Shown piece after piece: positions 7,399-15,444 of a DNA stretch of 64,000 nt. Numbering within the stretch: position 1 is the stretch's first letter; every line of letters starts with the position of its first letter. The stretch is from Pseudomonadales bacterium (lineage in GTDB: Bacteria > Pseudomonadota > Gammaproteobacteria > Pseudomonadales > UBA5862): NCBI GenBank assembly GCA_024234215.1, contig JACKOQ010000001.1, positions 1 through 64,000 on the forward strand, given 5' to 3'. Under the pieces are notes generated by a model. The model ran no database searches. It worked only from the letters and a program-made list of their open reading frames with translations, and was not told where the DNA came from. A program made the translations under genes and the position numbers.

Positions 7399-8421
7399 AT
7401 GGATGCAAACAAGCAGAAGGCGCTCGAAGCGGCGCTGGGTCAGATCGAGAGACAGTTCGGCAAGGGCAGCATCATGCGGCTCGGCGACAAGGAGCGGCAG
7501 AACATTCCGGCGATCTCGACCGGTTCGCTCGGGCTCGACATCGCGCTGGGCATCGGTGGCCTGCCGCGTGGCCGGGTGGTGGAGATCTACGGTCCGGAAT
7601 CTTCCGGCAAGACCACGCTGGCGCTCAGCACCATCGCCCAGTGCCAGCGCGGAGGTGGCGTGGCCGCCTTCGTCGATGCCGAACATGCGCTCGACCCGCT
7701 CTATGCCGAAAAGCTCGGCGTCAACCTCGACAACCTGCTGGTGTCGCAGCCCGACACCGGCGAGCAGGCGCTGGAGATCGTCGACATGCTGGTGCGCTCC
7801 GGCGCGGTCGACCTGGTGGTGATCGACTCGGTGGCGGCGCTGACGCCCAAGGCCGAGATCGACGGCGAGATGGGCGACCAGCATGTCGGCCTGCAGGCAC
7901 GGCTGATGTCGCAGGCGCTGCGCAAGATCACCGGCAACATCAAGCGTTCCAACACGCTGGTGATCTTCATCAACCAGATCCGCATGAAGATCGGCGTGAT
8001 GTTCGGCAGTCCGGAGACCACCACCGGCGGCAATGCGCTGAAGTTCTACGCCTCGGTGCGGCTCGACATTCGCCGCACCAGCTCGGTCAAGTCCGGCGAC
8101 GAGGTGGTGGGCAGCGAGACCCGGGTCAAGGTGGTGAAGAACAAGGTGGCGCCGCCGTTCCGGCAGGCCGAGTTCCAGATTCTCTACGGCACCGGCATCT
8201 ACCGCCTGGGTGAGCTGGTCGACATGGCCGTGCAGCAGAATCTGATCGAAAAATCGGGCGCCTGGTACAGCTGCCGTGGCGAGCGCATCGGTCAGGGCAA
8301 GGCCAACGCCGCCCAATATCTGCACGAGCATCCGCAACTGGCCAACGAACTGGAGGCGCAGATTCGCAGCCTCTGCACCATCACCCCGACCGCCACGGAT
8401 GAGTCGGCCGATGAGCCGTGA
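7399..8421 (+). CDS. recA: recombinase RecA
   Basis: A 340-residue RecA, the ATP-dependent strand-exchange protein of homologous recombination and co-protease for LexA cleavage. The Walker A motif GPESSGKT is at residues 65-72. LVVIDSVAAL is Walker B, loop L1 contains EIDGEMGDQHVG, and loop L2 is NQIRMKIGVMFGSPETTTGGNA. The C-terminus has the usual acidic end. ATG 7399 follows ATGAGGAAAGCCG, with AGGAA as ribosome site. No recX follows: hrpA begins with GTG immediately after the recA TGA, so the two are probably cotranscribed. Confidence 0.98.
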   Translation: MDANKQKALEAALGQIERQFGKGSIMRLGDKERQNIPAISTGSLGLDIALGIGGLPRGRVVEIYGPESSGKTTLALSTIAQCQRGGGVAAFVDAEHALDPLYAEKLGVNLDNLLVSQPDTGEQALEIVDMLVRSGAVDLVVIDSVAALTPKAEIDGEMGDQHVGLQARLMSQALRKITGNIKRSNTLVIFINQIRMKIGVMFGSPETTTGGNALKFYASVRLDIRRTSSVKSGDEVVGSETRVKVVKNKVAPPFRQAEFQILYGTGIYRLGELVDMAVQQNLIEKSGAWYSCRGERIGQGKANAAQYLHEHPQLANELEAQIRSLCTITPTATDESADEP

Positions 8422-11400
8422 GTGAGGCCCACCCCGCTGCCCACCGTGCCTGTCAGCGAGCTGCCGCCGTCATTCAGCCTCGATGCCGAACGCGCCCGGC
8501 TGGCGCACTGCCGCGCCAGTGACCGGATCAGGCTCGAGGCACTGCTCGGGCGCATCGCCAGCCGTCTGGCGGCCGCCAAGCCGGCCGACCGGCTGCTGAG
8601 CGAGTTCCGGCAGCAGCTCGACGCCTCGTCGAGCTGGGTCGAGGCGCGGCTGCAATCGATACCCACCATCGACTATCCGCTCGAACTGCCGGTGGTGGCC
8701 GCCCGCGAACGGCTGCTCGACGCCATCAAGCGGCATCAGGTGGTGGTGCTGGCCGGCGAGACCGGCTCGGGCAAGACCACCCAGTTGCCGAAGCTCTGCC
8801 TCGAACTGGGCTGCGGCAGCCGTGGGATGATCGGCCACACCCAGCCACGGCGGCTGGCGGCGCGGGCGGTGGCGCAGCGACTGGCCGAGGAGCTGCGGGT
8901 GCCGCTTGGGCAGCAGGTGGGCGCGCAGGTGCGCTTCAGCGACCAGAGCGGCCCGCAGACGCTGGTCAAGGTGATGACCGATGGCATCCTGCTGGCCGAG
9001 ATCGGCCATGATCCGCTGCTGACCGCCTACGACACCCTGATCATCGACGAGGCGCATGAGCGCAGCCTCAACATCGACTTCCTGCTCGGCTATCTCAAGC
9101 GGCTGCTGCCCCGGCGGCCCGATCTGAAGCTGATCATCACCTCGGCCACCCTCGACCTCGACGCCTTCTCGCGCCACTTCGACGGCGCGCCCATCCTGAT
9201 CGTCGAGGGGCGCAGCCATCCGGTGGAGATCCGCTACCGCCCGCGCGACGAGCGTGACGAGACGGCCGATCCGCCGCAGGCGATCGTCGAAGTCCTGCGC
9301 GAGATCGAGGCCGAGGAGGGCGGCGCGCCACGCGGCGATGTGCTGGTCTTTCTCAGCGGCGAGCAGGAGATTCGCGACTGCGCCGACCACCTGCGCAAAG
9401 CGCTGCTGCGCGACACCGAGATTCTGCCGCTCTATGCCCGCCTCTCCCATGCCGAGCAGCAGCGCATCTTCAGCCCGCACCCCGGCCGGCGGGTGGTGCT
9501 CTCGACCAATGTCGCCGAAACCTCGCTGACGGTGCCCGGCATCCGCTATGTGATCGACCTCGGCCATGCCCGCATCAGCCGCTACAGCTACCGCAGCAAG
9601 GTGCAGCGGTTGCCGATCGAACCGATCTCGCAGGCCAGCGCCCGGCAGCGGGCGGGCCGCTGCGGCCGGGTGGCGGCCGGCATCTGCTACCGGCTCTATG
9701 CCGAAGCGGATCTGCTCGGCCGTCCCCAATTCACTGAGGTGGAGATTCGCCGCACCAACCTGGCCGCGGTGATTCTGCGCATGTTGTCGCTCTCTCTCGG
9801 CGAGATCGACGAATTTCCGTTCATCGACCCCCCCGATCGACGGCTGATCCGCGATGGCTTCAAGCTGCTGGAAGAACTCGGCGCCGTCGACGGCCGTGGC
9901 ACGCTGACGCCGATCGGTCGCCAACTGGCGCAACTGCCGGTCGACCCGCGCATCGGCCGGATGCTGCTCGAGGCCACGCGCGAGAACGCACTGCGCGAGC
10001 TGCTGATCATCGGCAGCGCGATCTCGCTGCAGGACCCGCGCGAGCGCCCGGTCGGCAAGCAGCAGGCCGCCGACGAGAAGCATCGGCTCTACCAGCACTC
10101 CGACTCCGACTTCATCACCCTCTGCAACCTGTGGGACCATCTCGAAGGGCTGCGCCAGAGCCTGACGCAGAGCCAGTTCCGCAGCCACTGCCGTCGCAAC
10201 TACCTGTCGTGGCTGCGGCTGCGGGAGTGGCGCGAGCTGCACCGTCAGCTCCACCTGGCCGCCAGGGCACTGCATCTGCGCGAAAACAGCAGCCCGGCCG
10301 ACCCTGACGCCATCCACCGCGCGCTGCTGACCGGCCTGCTGAGCCATGTCGGCGTCAAGCGGCCGGAGGGCGACTATCAGGGCACCCGCAATCGCCGCTT
10401 CTCGATTTTTCCCGGCTCGCCGCTGGCCAAGAAAGGGCCGAAATGGCTGATGGCGCTGGAGCTGGTGGAGACCTCGAAGCTCTATGCCCGCACCGTGGCC
10501 CGCATTGACCCGGCCTGGATCGAGCCGCTGGCCAAGGGGCTGCTGCGGCGCAACCACTTCGAGCCCCACTGGGAGCGCAAGCGGGGCGAGGTGGTCGCCT
10601 ACGAACAGGTCACCCTCCATGGCCTGCCGATCGTCGAGCGCCGACTGGTCAACTACGGGCCGATCGACCCGGTCACCGCCCGCGACATCTTCATCCGCGC
10701 CGCGCTGGTGGAGCGCGACCTCGGCAGCCATCCCGCCTTCTTCAAGCACAACCAGGCACTGATTGCCGAACTGGAGGGGCTCGAAGCCAAATCGCGCAGC
10801 CGCGACCTGCTGGTCAATGACGAAGAGATCTACCGCTTCTACGACGAGCGCATCCCGCCCGACGTCTACGACCGCAAGCGGTTCGATGCCTGGCGCGGCG
10901 AGGCCGAACGCGCCCGACCCGACCTGCTGCGGCTCGACCGCGAGCGGCTGCTGCGCCGCGATGCCGACGAGGCGCTCGGCGACCGCTTTCCCGACCAGTT
11001 GCAGCTCGGCGAGATGACACTGCCGCTGAGCTACCGCTTCGAACCGGGCCATGCCGAAGATGGCGTGACCCTGCATGTGCCGGCGGCGGCCTGGCGACAA
11101 CTGCCGCGCGCGCAGCTCGAATGGCTGGTGCCGGGGCTGCTGCGCGACAAGTGCATCGCCCTGCTCAAGAGCCTGCCCAAGGCGCAGCGCCGCCGCCTGG
11201 TGCCGCTGCCGGACAGCGTCGACCGGCTGCTGCCGGCGCTGCGGCCCAATGCCGAACCGCTGACCAGCGCACTGACCTCGGTCCTGCGCAGCGAGCTGGG
11301 CGTCACCCTGGCCGACACCGACTGGACGGATGGCACCATCGACGACCACTACCGGATGCGGGTCGAACTGCTGGATGAACAGAACCGGGTGCTGTTCGCC

Positions 11401-12348
11401 AGCCGTGATCCGGCCGCGCTCGATGCCTTTGTCGCCACGCTCGACCGCCAGCGGCTGCTGCCCCTGCCCGCCGGCTCGCCGTGGCGGCGCGAGCGGGTCA
11501 CCAGTTGGGACTTCGATGCACTGCCGGAGTCGGTCGACACCCAGCAGGCTGGCATCCCGATCAAACGCTTCGTGCGGATGATCGACCACGGCGACCACAT
11601 CCAGCTCGAACTGGGCGACGACCCGGTCGAGGCCCGTCAGAGCCGGGTGCGCGGCATCCTGCGGCTCTACATGCTGGCGCTGGCGCCGACCGTGCACTAC
11701 CTGCGCAAACAGGTGCGGTTCGAGCGCGAGCGGGCGCTCACTTTCGCCGCGATCGCTGGCGCGCACGACCTGATCGACGAACTGATCGAGGCCGCCTTTC
11801 GCGCCATCCTGCTCGACGGCCGCCCGCTGCCAACCGACCGCGCCAGCTTCGAGGCGCGGGTGGCGGCCGACCGCAACCAGGTGGTGACGCGGGCCCAGGA
11901 GCTGGTCCGGCTGGTCAGCGAAATTCTTGCCTGCTACCGGCCACTGCGGCTGCAACTCGAAAAAACCGCCTCGCCGGCGCTGGCCGACAGCCACCGCGAC
12001 ATCGAACAACAACTGGCGGCGCTGCTGGCACCGGGCTTCATCACCGCCACCCCCTACCCTTGGCTGAGTGAATTTCCCCGTTACCTCAAGGCGATCGACC
12101 ACCGGCTGCAACGGCTGCAGGGACAGTTGGCCCGCGACGCGCAGTCACGCCGTACCGTGGCCGATCTGTGGCAGAATTACCTCGACGCCAAGGCCAGCGG
12201 CCGGGCCGATCCTCAACGGCTCGACGAATGCCGCTGGCTGATCGAGGAGCTGCGGGTCTCACTCTTCGCCCAGCCACTCGGCACCCGCCAGCCGGTGTCG
12301 GAAAAGCGCATCCTCGAACGGCTGCGCCAGGCACGCGGTGGGCAATAG
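8422..12348 (+). CDS. hrpA: ATP-dependent RNA helicase HrpA
   Basis: A 1308-residue DEAH-box helicase of about the E. coli HrpA length (1300). Walker A GETGSGKTTQ is at about 112-121, DEAH at about 210, and the SAT motif in LIITSATLD. Motif VI is QRAGRCGRV. The RecA-like domains are followed by a winged-helix/ratchet part and the long DUF3418 C-terminal extension specific to HrpA. HrpA resolves stalled ribosomes and processes mRNA in E. coli. The GTG start sits directly after the recA stop with no intergenic space and only a weak ribosome site (GATGAGC), which suggests translational coupling. A second in-frame GTG lies at 8446. Confidence 0.95.
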   Translation: MRPTPLPTVPVSELPPSFSLDAERARLAHCRASDRIRLEALLGRIASRLAAAKPADRLLSEFRQQLDASSSWVEARLQSIPTIDYPLELPVVAARERLLDAIKRHQVVVLAGETGSGKTTQLPKLCLELGCGSRGMIGHTQPRRLAARAVAQRLAEELRVPLGQQVGAQVRFSDQSGPQTLVKVMTDGILLAEIGHDPLLTAYDTLIIDEAHERSLNIDFLLGYLKRLLPRRPDLKLIITSATLDLDAFSRHFDGAPILIVEGRSHPVEIRYRPRDERDETADPPQAIVEVLREIEAEEGGAPRGDVLVFLSGEQEIRDCADHLRKALLRDTEILPLYARLSHAEQQRIFSPHPGRRVVLSTNVAETSLTVPGIRYVIDLGHARISRYSYRSKVQRLPIEPISQASARQRAGRCGRVAAGICYRLYAEADLLGRPQFTEVEIRRTNLAAVILRMLSLSLGEIDEFPFIDPPDRRLIRDGFKLLEELGAVDGRGTLTPIGRQLAQLPVDPRIGRMLLEATRENALRELLIIGSAISLQDPRERPVGKQQAADEKHRLYQHSDSDFITLCNLWDHLEGLRQSLTQSQFRSHCRRNYLSWLRLREWRELHRQLHLAARALHLRENSSPADPDAIHRALLTGLLSHVGVKRPEGDYQGTRNRRFSIFPGSPLAKKGPKWLMALELVETSKLYARTVARIDPAWIEPLAKGLLRRNHFEPHWERKRGEVVAYEQVTLHGLPIVERRLVNYGPIDPVTARDIFIRAALVERDLGSHPAFFKHNQALIAELEGLEAKSRSRDLLVNDEEIYRFYDERIPPDVYDRKRFDAWRGEAERARPDLLRLDRERLLRRDADEALGDRFPDQLQLGEMTLPLSYRFEPGHAEDGVTLHVPAAAWRQLPRAQLEWLVPGLLRDKCIALLKSLPKAQRRRLVPLPDSVDRLLPALRPNAEPLTSALTSVLRSELGVTLADTDWTDGTIDDHYRMRVELLDEQNRVLFASRDPAALDAFVATLDRQRLLPLPAGSPWRRERVTSWDFDALPESVDTQQAGIPIKRFVRMIDHGDHIQLELGDDPVEARQSRVRGILRLYMLALAPTVHYLRKQVRFERERALTFAAIAGAHDLIDELIEAAFRAILLDGRPLPTDRASFEARVAADRNQVVTRAQELVRLVSEILACYRPLRLQLEKTASPALADSHRDIEQQLAALLAPGFITATPYPWLSEFPRYLKAIDHRLQRLQGQLARDAQSRRTVADLWQNYLDAKASGRADPQRLDECRWLIEELRVSLFAQPLGTRQPVSEKRILERLRQARGGQ

Positions 12349-12393
12349 CCATCCTCTTGATCAGCAACAGAAAACAACCGAAGGAGCAGAACC

Positions 12394-12663
12394 ATGTCCG
12401 ATGATGAAAAAAACGCCCTGCTGAGCCGCGCCGCTGCGGCAGCCCTGCTGGCCCTCGGCCTCGCCGCCACTTCGACAGCAGCGCTGGCCGAAGGCAAGGG
12501 CGTGGAGAAGTGCTATGGCGTGGTCAAGGCCGGCAGCAACGACTGCCACACCGACAGCCACAGTTGCGCCAGCCAGGCCAAAAAGGATGCCGACCCGCAG
12601 GAGTGGATCCTGCTGCCCGCCGGCAGTTGCGAAAAGATCGTCGGCGGCGTGGTCAAGAAGTGA
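12394..12663 (+). CDS. bufferin-like peptide precursor, BufA1 type (DUF2282)
   Basis: An 89-residue secreted precursor. An N-terminal signal sequence (residues 1 to about 32, ending STAALA) is followed by a small core with four cysteines (C40, C51, C58, C79) in the spacing EKCYG, NDCHT, HSCAS, GSCEK. This is the DUF2282 family, recently described as bufferins: ribosomally made, copper-binding peptides whose cysteines are modified by a DUF692 enzyme (BufB) with a DUF2063 partner (BufC) encoded next door. Neither partner is adjacent here. AAGGAG lies 7 nt before the ATG. It starts 45 nt after hrpA; no promoter is obvious. Confidence 0.85.
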   Translation: MSDDEKNALLSRAAAAALLALGLAATSTAALAEGKGVEKCYGVVKAGSNDCHTDSHSCASQAKKDADPQEWILLPAGSCEKIVGGVVKK

Positions 12664-12799
12664 CTGAGCGCGTTTGAGTGGGCAGCTCTTTCGACAGGTC
12701 GCGCGCTGGCGCCTGTCTGCCCGGGCAGGCCTGCGATGAAATGGAGCGGCGGAGAAAATCGAGCCTGAGCTTATTTTCCTTTTTGCGGAGGCCACTGCC

Positions 12800-13432
12800 T
12801 TGAATCTCAAAACCCTTTGCAGAGCGCACCTTGGAGTTTTTCTACTTGCCCTATCCTCAGCCGCTGTTTGTGACGCTGCTTCAGTCAACCCCAAGATCGC
12901 CTCGCACGCGGTCATCCCAATCACGCAAAATAGCTACCCGAAGTTATACGCCGCCTGGGGTGAGTCGGGCATCAAGAAAATCAACTCCCTCATGCTCCCC
13001 GCAGCAGAGAAAATTGCCTCATCATCCGAGTGCGACAGGGTTGATCTCGTCGAGATCTCGAAAAGCCGAAGCACGCCGGGCGGCAAGATCGTCTTCTTTG
13101 TTGATTGCGTGAATCGGAAACGCTTCTACATTGAAGACTCCGATCTTAAATCAGCCACCGCTATTCAGTCTCAAACTGCCAAGATGTCTGGCTTGGCAGA
13201 CTCTCAAGCCACGCAAAGCTGCGAGAACGCGATCAAAGCCCAGCTTCACAACCCGCTCACCTTCAATCGGAAGTTCGGCACGACGTCTGTTTATCGTGCA
13301 CCCACGACCGGCAACGTCGTCGTCCAGTTCACCTTCGAAGCCAAGAACAATCTTGGTGGCGTTCTACCCAGTGAGGCGCGTTGCGTGCTTACAGGCCGCG
13401 GCATCGAGGAAGCTTCAATCTCAAAGAACTAA
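12800..13432 (+). CDS. secreted hypothetical protein of unknown function
   Basis: A 210-residue protein starting with TTG at 12800, with GGAG 9 nt upstream. The first ~26 residues (MNLKTLCRAHLGVFLLALSS) form a signal peptide, so it is probably periplasmic. After the signal it carries four cysteines (SECDR, VDCVN, QSCEN, ARCVL) that could form two disulphides. I do not recognise a family. Its base composition is visibly lower in GC than its neighbours (many AAA, TTT, TCA codons), which suggests recent acquisition. It follows the bufferin gene by 136 nt on the same strand. Confidence 0.7.
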   Translation: MNLKTLCRAHLGVFLLALSSAAVCDAASVNPKIASHAVIPITQNSYPKLYAAWGESGIKKINSLMLPAAEKIASSSECDRVDLVEISKSRSTPGGKIVFFVDCVNRKRFYIEDSDLKSATAIQSQTAKMSGLADSQATQSCENAIKAQLHNPLTFNRKFGTTSVYRAPTTGNVVVQFTFEAKNNLGGVLPSEARCVLTGRGIEEASISKN

Positions 13433-13779
13433 CGACACGTTGATTTTATCCACGTGAAATCGGGGACATGAAATCGGCGGCTCATTGTTGAAGGCAGTCC
13501 GAAGCAGGCCGTCCGGTCAGCGCAGCGGTTCACTGTGGTGGCTGTTTGAGCAGCAGGCGCCTGACTTCGCGCAAGGCGCGCGCTAGAATCGCGGCTGGCA
13601 GCGCCGGGGCAGGCACTGCGGAGCCACTCCGCAGTTGCGCCGTCCGGGGCAAGGTTCACTCACCGGCCGAGCCCAGGGCTCCGGCACCCCGCGGACACAT
13701 TCATGCACAGTGCGCAGAATCTGGTCGTCGCACCGGTTGTCGCCGACATTTCCCTTTTCTTCAGTGCGAGGACTCGGTG
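13433..13779. other. 347-nt intergenic region upstream of purE
   Basis: No convincing gene. The left part holds a direct repeat GAAATCGG-ggacat-GAAATCGG (13456-13477), similar in style to the GGGGACA strings found beside degenerate transposase remnants. The right part holds a candidate promoter for purE (listed separately) and a 190-nt GC-rich leader. No PurR-like palindrome (ACGCAAACGTTTGCGT type) was seen. Confidence 0.5.
13561..13589 (+). promoter_or_regulatory. candidate sigma70 promoter for purEK
   Basis: CTGACT (4/6 to TTGACA), a 17-nt spacer and TAGAAT (5/6 to TATAAT) at 13584-13589. The same GCGCTAGAAT-style -10 occurs before the dihydroorotase gene (51443-51448) and, as GGGTAGAAT, before the FKBP gene (20813-20818), although those lack good -35 boxes. 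It would give a leader of about 185 nt before purE. Confidence 0.45.
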
Positions 13780-14298
13780 ATGGCCGGTCGCCGTGACCGC
13801 AAGGCGCCTCTGGTGGGGATCATCATGGGCTCGCAGTCGGACTGGGAGACGATGGGCCACGCCGCCGAGATTCTGACCGAGCTTGCCATTCCCCACGAGG
13901 TGGAGGTGGTCTCGGCCCATCGCACGCCGGACAAGCTGTTCGCCTATGCCGAGGCCGCCGCCGGGCGCGGGCTGGAGGTGATCATCGCCGGCGCCGGCGG
14001 CGCCGCCCACCTGCCGGGCATGACCGCCGCCAAGAGCGCGCTGCCGGTGCTGGGCGTGCCGGTGCAGTCGCGCAGCCTCAATGGCGTCGATTCACTGCTC
14101 TCCATCGTGCAGATGCCGGCCGGCATTCCGGTCGGCACGCTGGCCATCGGTCGCGCCGGCGCCATCAACGCGGGCCTGCTGGCTGCGGCCATTCTCGCCA
14201 ACAAATATCCTGCCATCGGCACGCGCCTGGCGGCCTATCGCGCGGCCCAGACCGAACGGGTGCTGGCCGATCCCGATCCGCGGGCGAGCCAGTCGTGA
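13780..14298 (+). CDS. purE: N5-carboxyaminoimidazole ribonucleotide mutase
   Basis: A 172-residue class I PurE. It converts N5-CAIR to CAIR in de novo purine synthesis. GIIMGSQSDWETM near the N-terminus, VEVVSAHRTPDKL and the glycine-rich IIAGAGGAAHLPGM are the family substrate-binding motifs. ATG 13780 is chosen because GAGG lies 8-9 nt upstream and the protein then has normal length. The last bases overlap the purK start (GTGA), so the two genes are translationally coupled. Confidence 0.96.
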   Translation: MAGRRDRKAPLVGIIMGSQSDWETMGHAAEILTELAIPHEVEVVSAHRTPDKLFAYAEAAAGRGLEVIIAGAGGAAHLPGMTAAKSALPVLGVPVQSRSLNGVDSLLSIVQMPAGIPVGTLAIGRAGAINAGLLAAAILANKYPAIGTRLAAYRAAQTERVLADPDPRASQS

Positions 14299-15359
14299 GG
14301 GTCGGCATCATCGGTGGCGGGCAGCTGGCGCGGATGCTGGCGCTGGCCGGGCTGCCCTGGGCGCACCAATTTGTGTTTCTCGACCCGGCCGCCGACGCCT
14401 GCGCCGGGCCCTTGGGCAAACTGCTGGTCGCCGATTACGACGATGAGCGCGCACTGCTCGAACTGGCTGGGCAGGTCGATGTGGTGACCTTCGATTTCGA
14501 GAACGTCCCGGCACGCAGCCTGGAGGTGCTCGCCGGCCGGGTGCCGGTCCATCCCGGTGCGCGGGCGCTGGCGGCGGCGCAGGACCGGCTGCACGAGAAG
14601 ACGCTGTTCCGCGAGCTCGGCATGGCAACGGCGGCGTTCGAGGTGGTCGATGGCGCTGCCGGGTTGCCGGCAGCCGTGGTGGCACTGGGGCTGCCCGCGC
14701 TGCTCAAGACCCGCCGGTTCGGCTATGACGGCAAGGGCCAGTGGCTGCTGCGCACGGCTGCCGATGTCGAAGTCGCGGCCCGTGAACTGGGTGACACACC
14801 GGCATTGCTGGAGCGGCTGGTGCCGTTCGAGCGCGAGGTGTCGCTGATCGCGGCGCGCGGCCGCGATGGCGCCGTGGCCTGTTATCCGCTGGCGGAAAAC
14901 CGCCACCGCAACGGCATCCTCCACACCACCTTCTGCCGCACCAGCGATCCGCTGCAACAGGAGGCCGAAGCCCAGGTCGGACGCCTGCTCGAAGTGCTCG
15001 ACCATGTCGGCGTGCTGGCCGTGGAGTTCTTTGTCTGCGACGGGGCGCTGCTGGCCAACGAATTTGCACCGCGGGTGCACAACTCCGGGCACTGGAGCAT
15101 CGAGGGTGCCGAGACCAGCCAGTTCGAAAACCACCTGCGGGCGATTCTCGGCCTGCCGCTCGGCAGCACCCGCGCGCGCGGCGACTACGCGATGCTCAAT
15201 CTGATCGGCGCGGTGCCCGACCCTGCACGGGTGCTGGCGGTTCCCGGCGCCCATTTGCATGATTACGGCAAAGCACCACGGCCGGGGCGCAAGGTGGGCC
15301 ACATCACCGTCGCCTGCGCCGTGCCGGGCCTGCTGCCGCCGGAGTTGCTGGCACTCTGA
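14295..15359 (+). CDS. purK: N5-carboxyaminoimidazole ribonucleotide synthetase
   Basis: A 354-residue ATP-grasp enzyme that makes N5-CAIR from AIR, bicarbonate and ATP, feeding PurE. MRVGIIGGGQLARML is the canonical N-terminus. The ATP-grasp core includes LLKTRRFGYDGKGQ, LLERLVPFEREVSLI and NEFAPRVHNSGHWSIEGA (metal and AIR binding). The GTG start overlaps the purE TGA by four bases. Length and order purE-purK are standard for Gammaproteobacteria. Confidence 0.96.
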   Translation: MRVGIIGGGQLARMLALAGLPWAHQFVFLDPAADACAGPLGKLLVADYDDERALLELAGQVDVVTFDFENVPARSLEVLAGRVPVHPGARALAAAQDRLHEKTLFRELGMATAAFEVVDGAAGLPAAVVALGLPALLKTRRFGYDGKGQWLLRTAADVEVAARELGDTPALLERLVPFEREVSLIAARGRDGAVACYPLAENRHRNGILHTTFCRTSDPLQQEAEAQVGRLLEVLDHVGVLAVEFFVCDGALLANEFAPRVHNSGHWSIEGAETSQFENHLRAILGLPLGSTRARGDYAMLNLIGAVPDPARVLAVPGAHLHDYGKAPRPGRKVGHITVACAVPGLLPPELLAL

Positions 15360-15444
15360 CCGCCGTTGCGCGCCACTCTGGCATCCGTTGTCTACACTTC
15401 ACTCAACGCAATGACCACCCCTCTTTTGCCGTGGAGTGACCCCG

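Noticed and set aside
8470..12111. Minus-strand open frame of about 1213 codons opposite hrpA
   Set aside because: It mirrors hrpA in the GC-rich antisense phase, is low-complexity (Gln/Arg/His/Gly-rich) and has no recognisable domain; hrpA explains the region fully.
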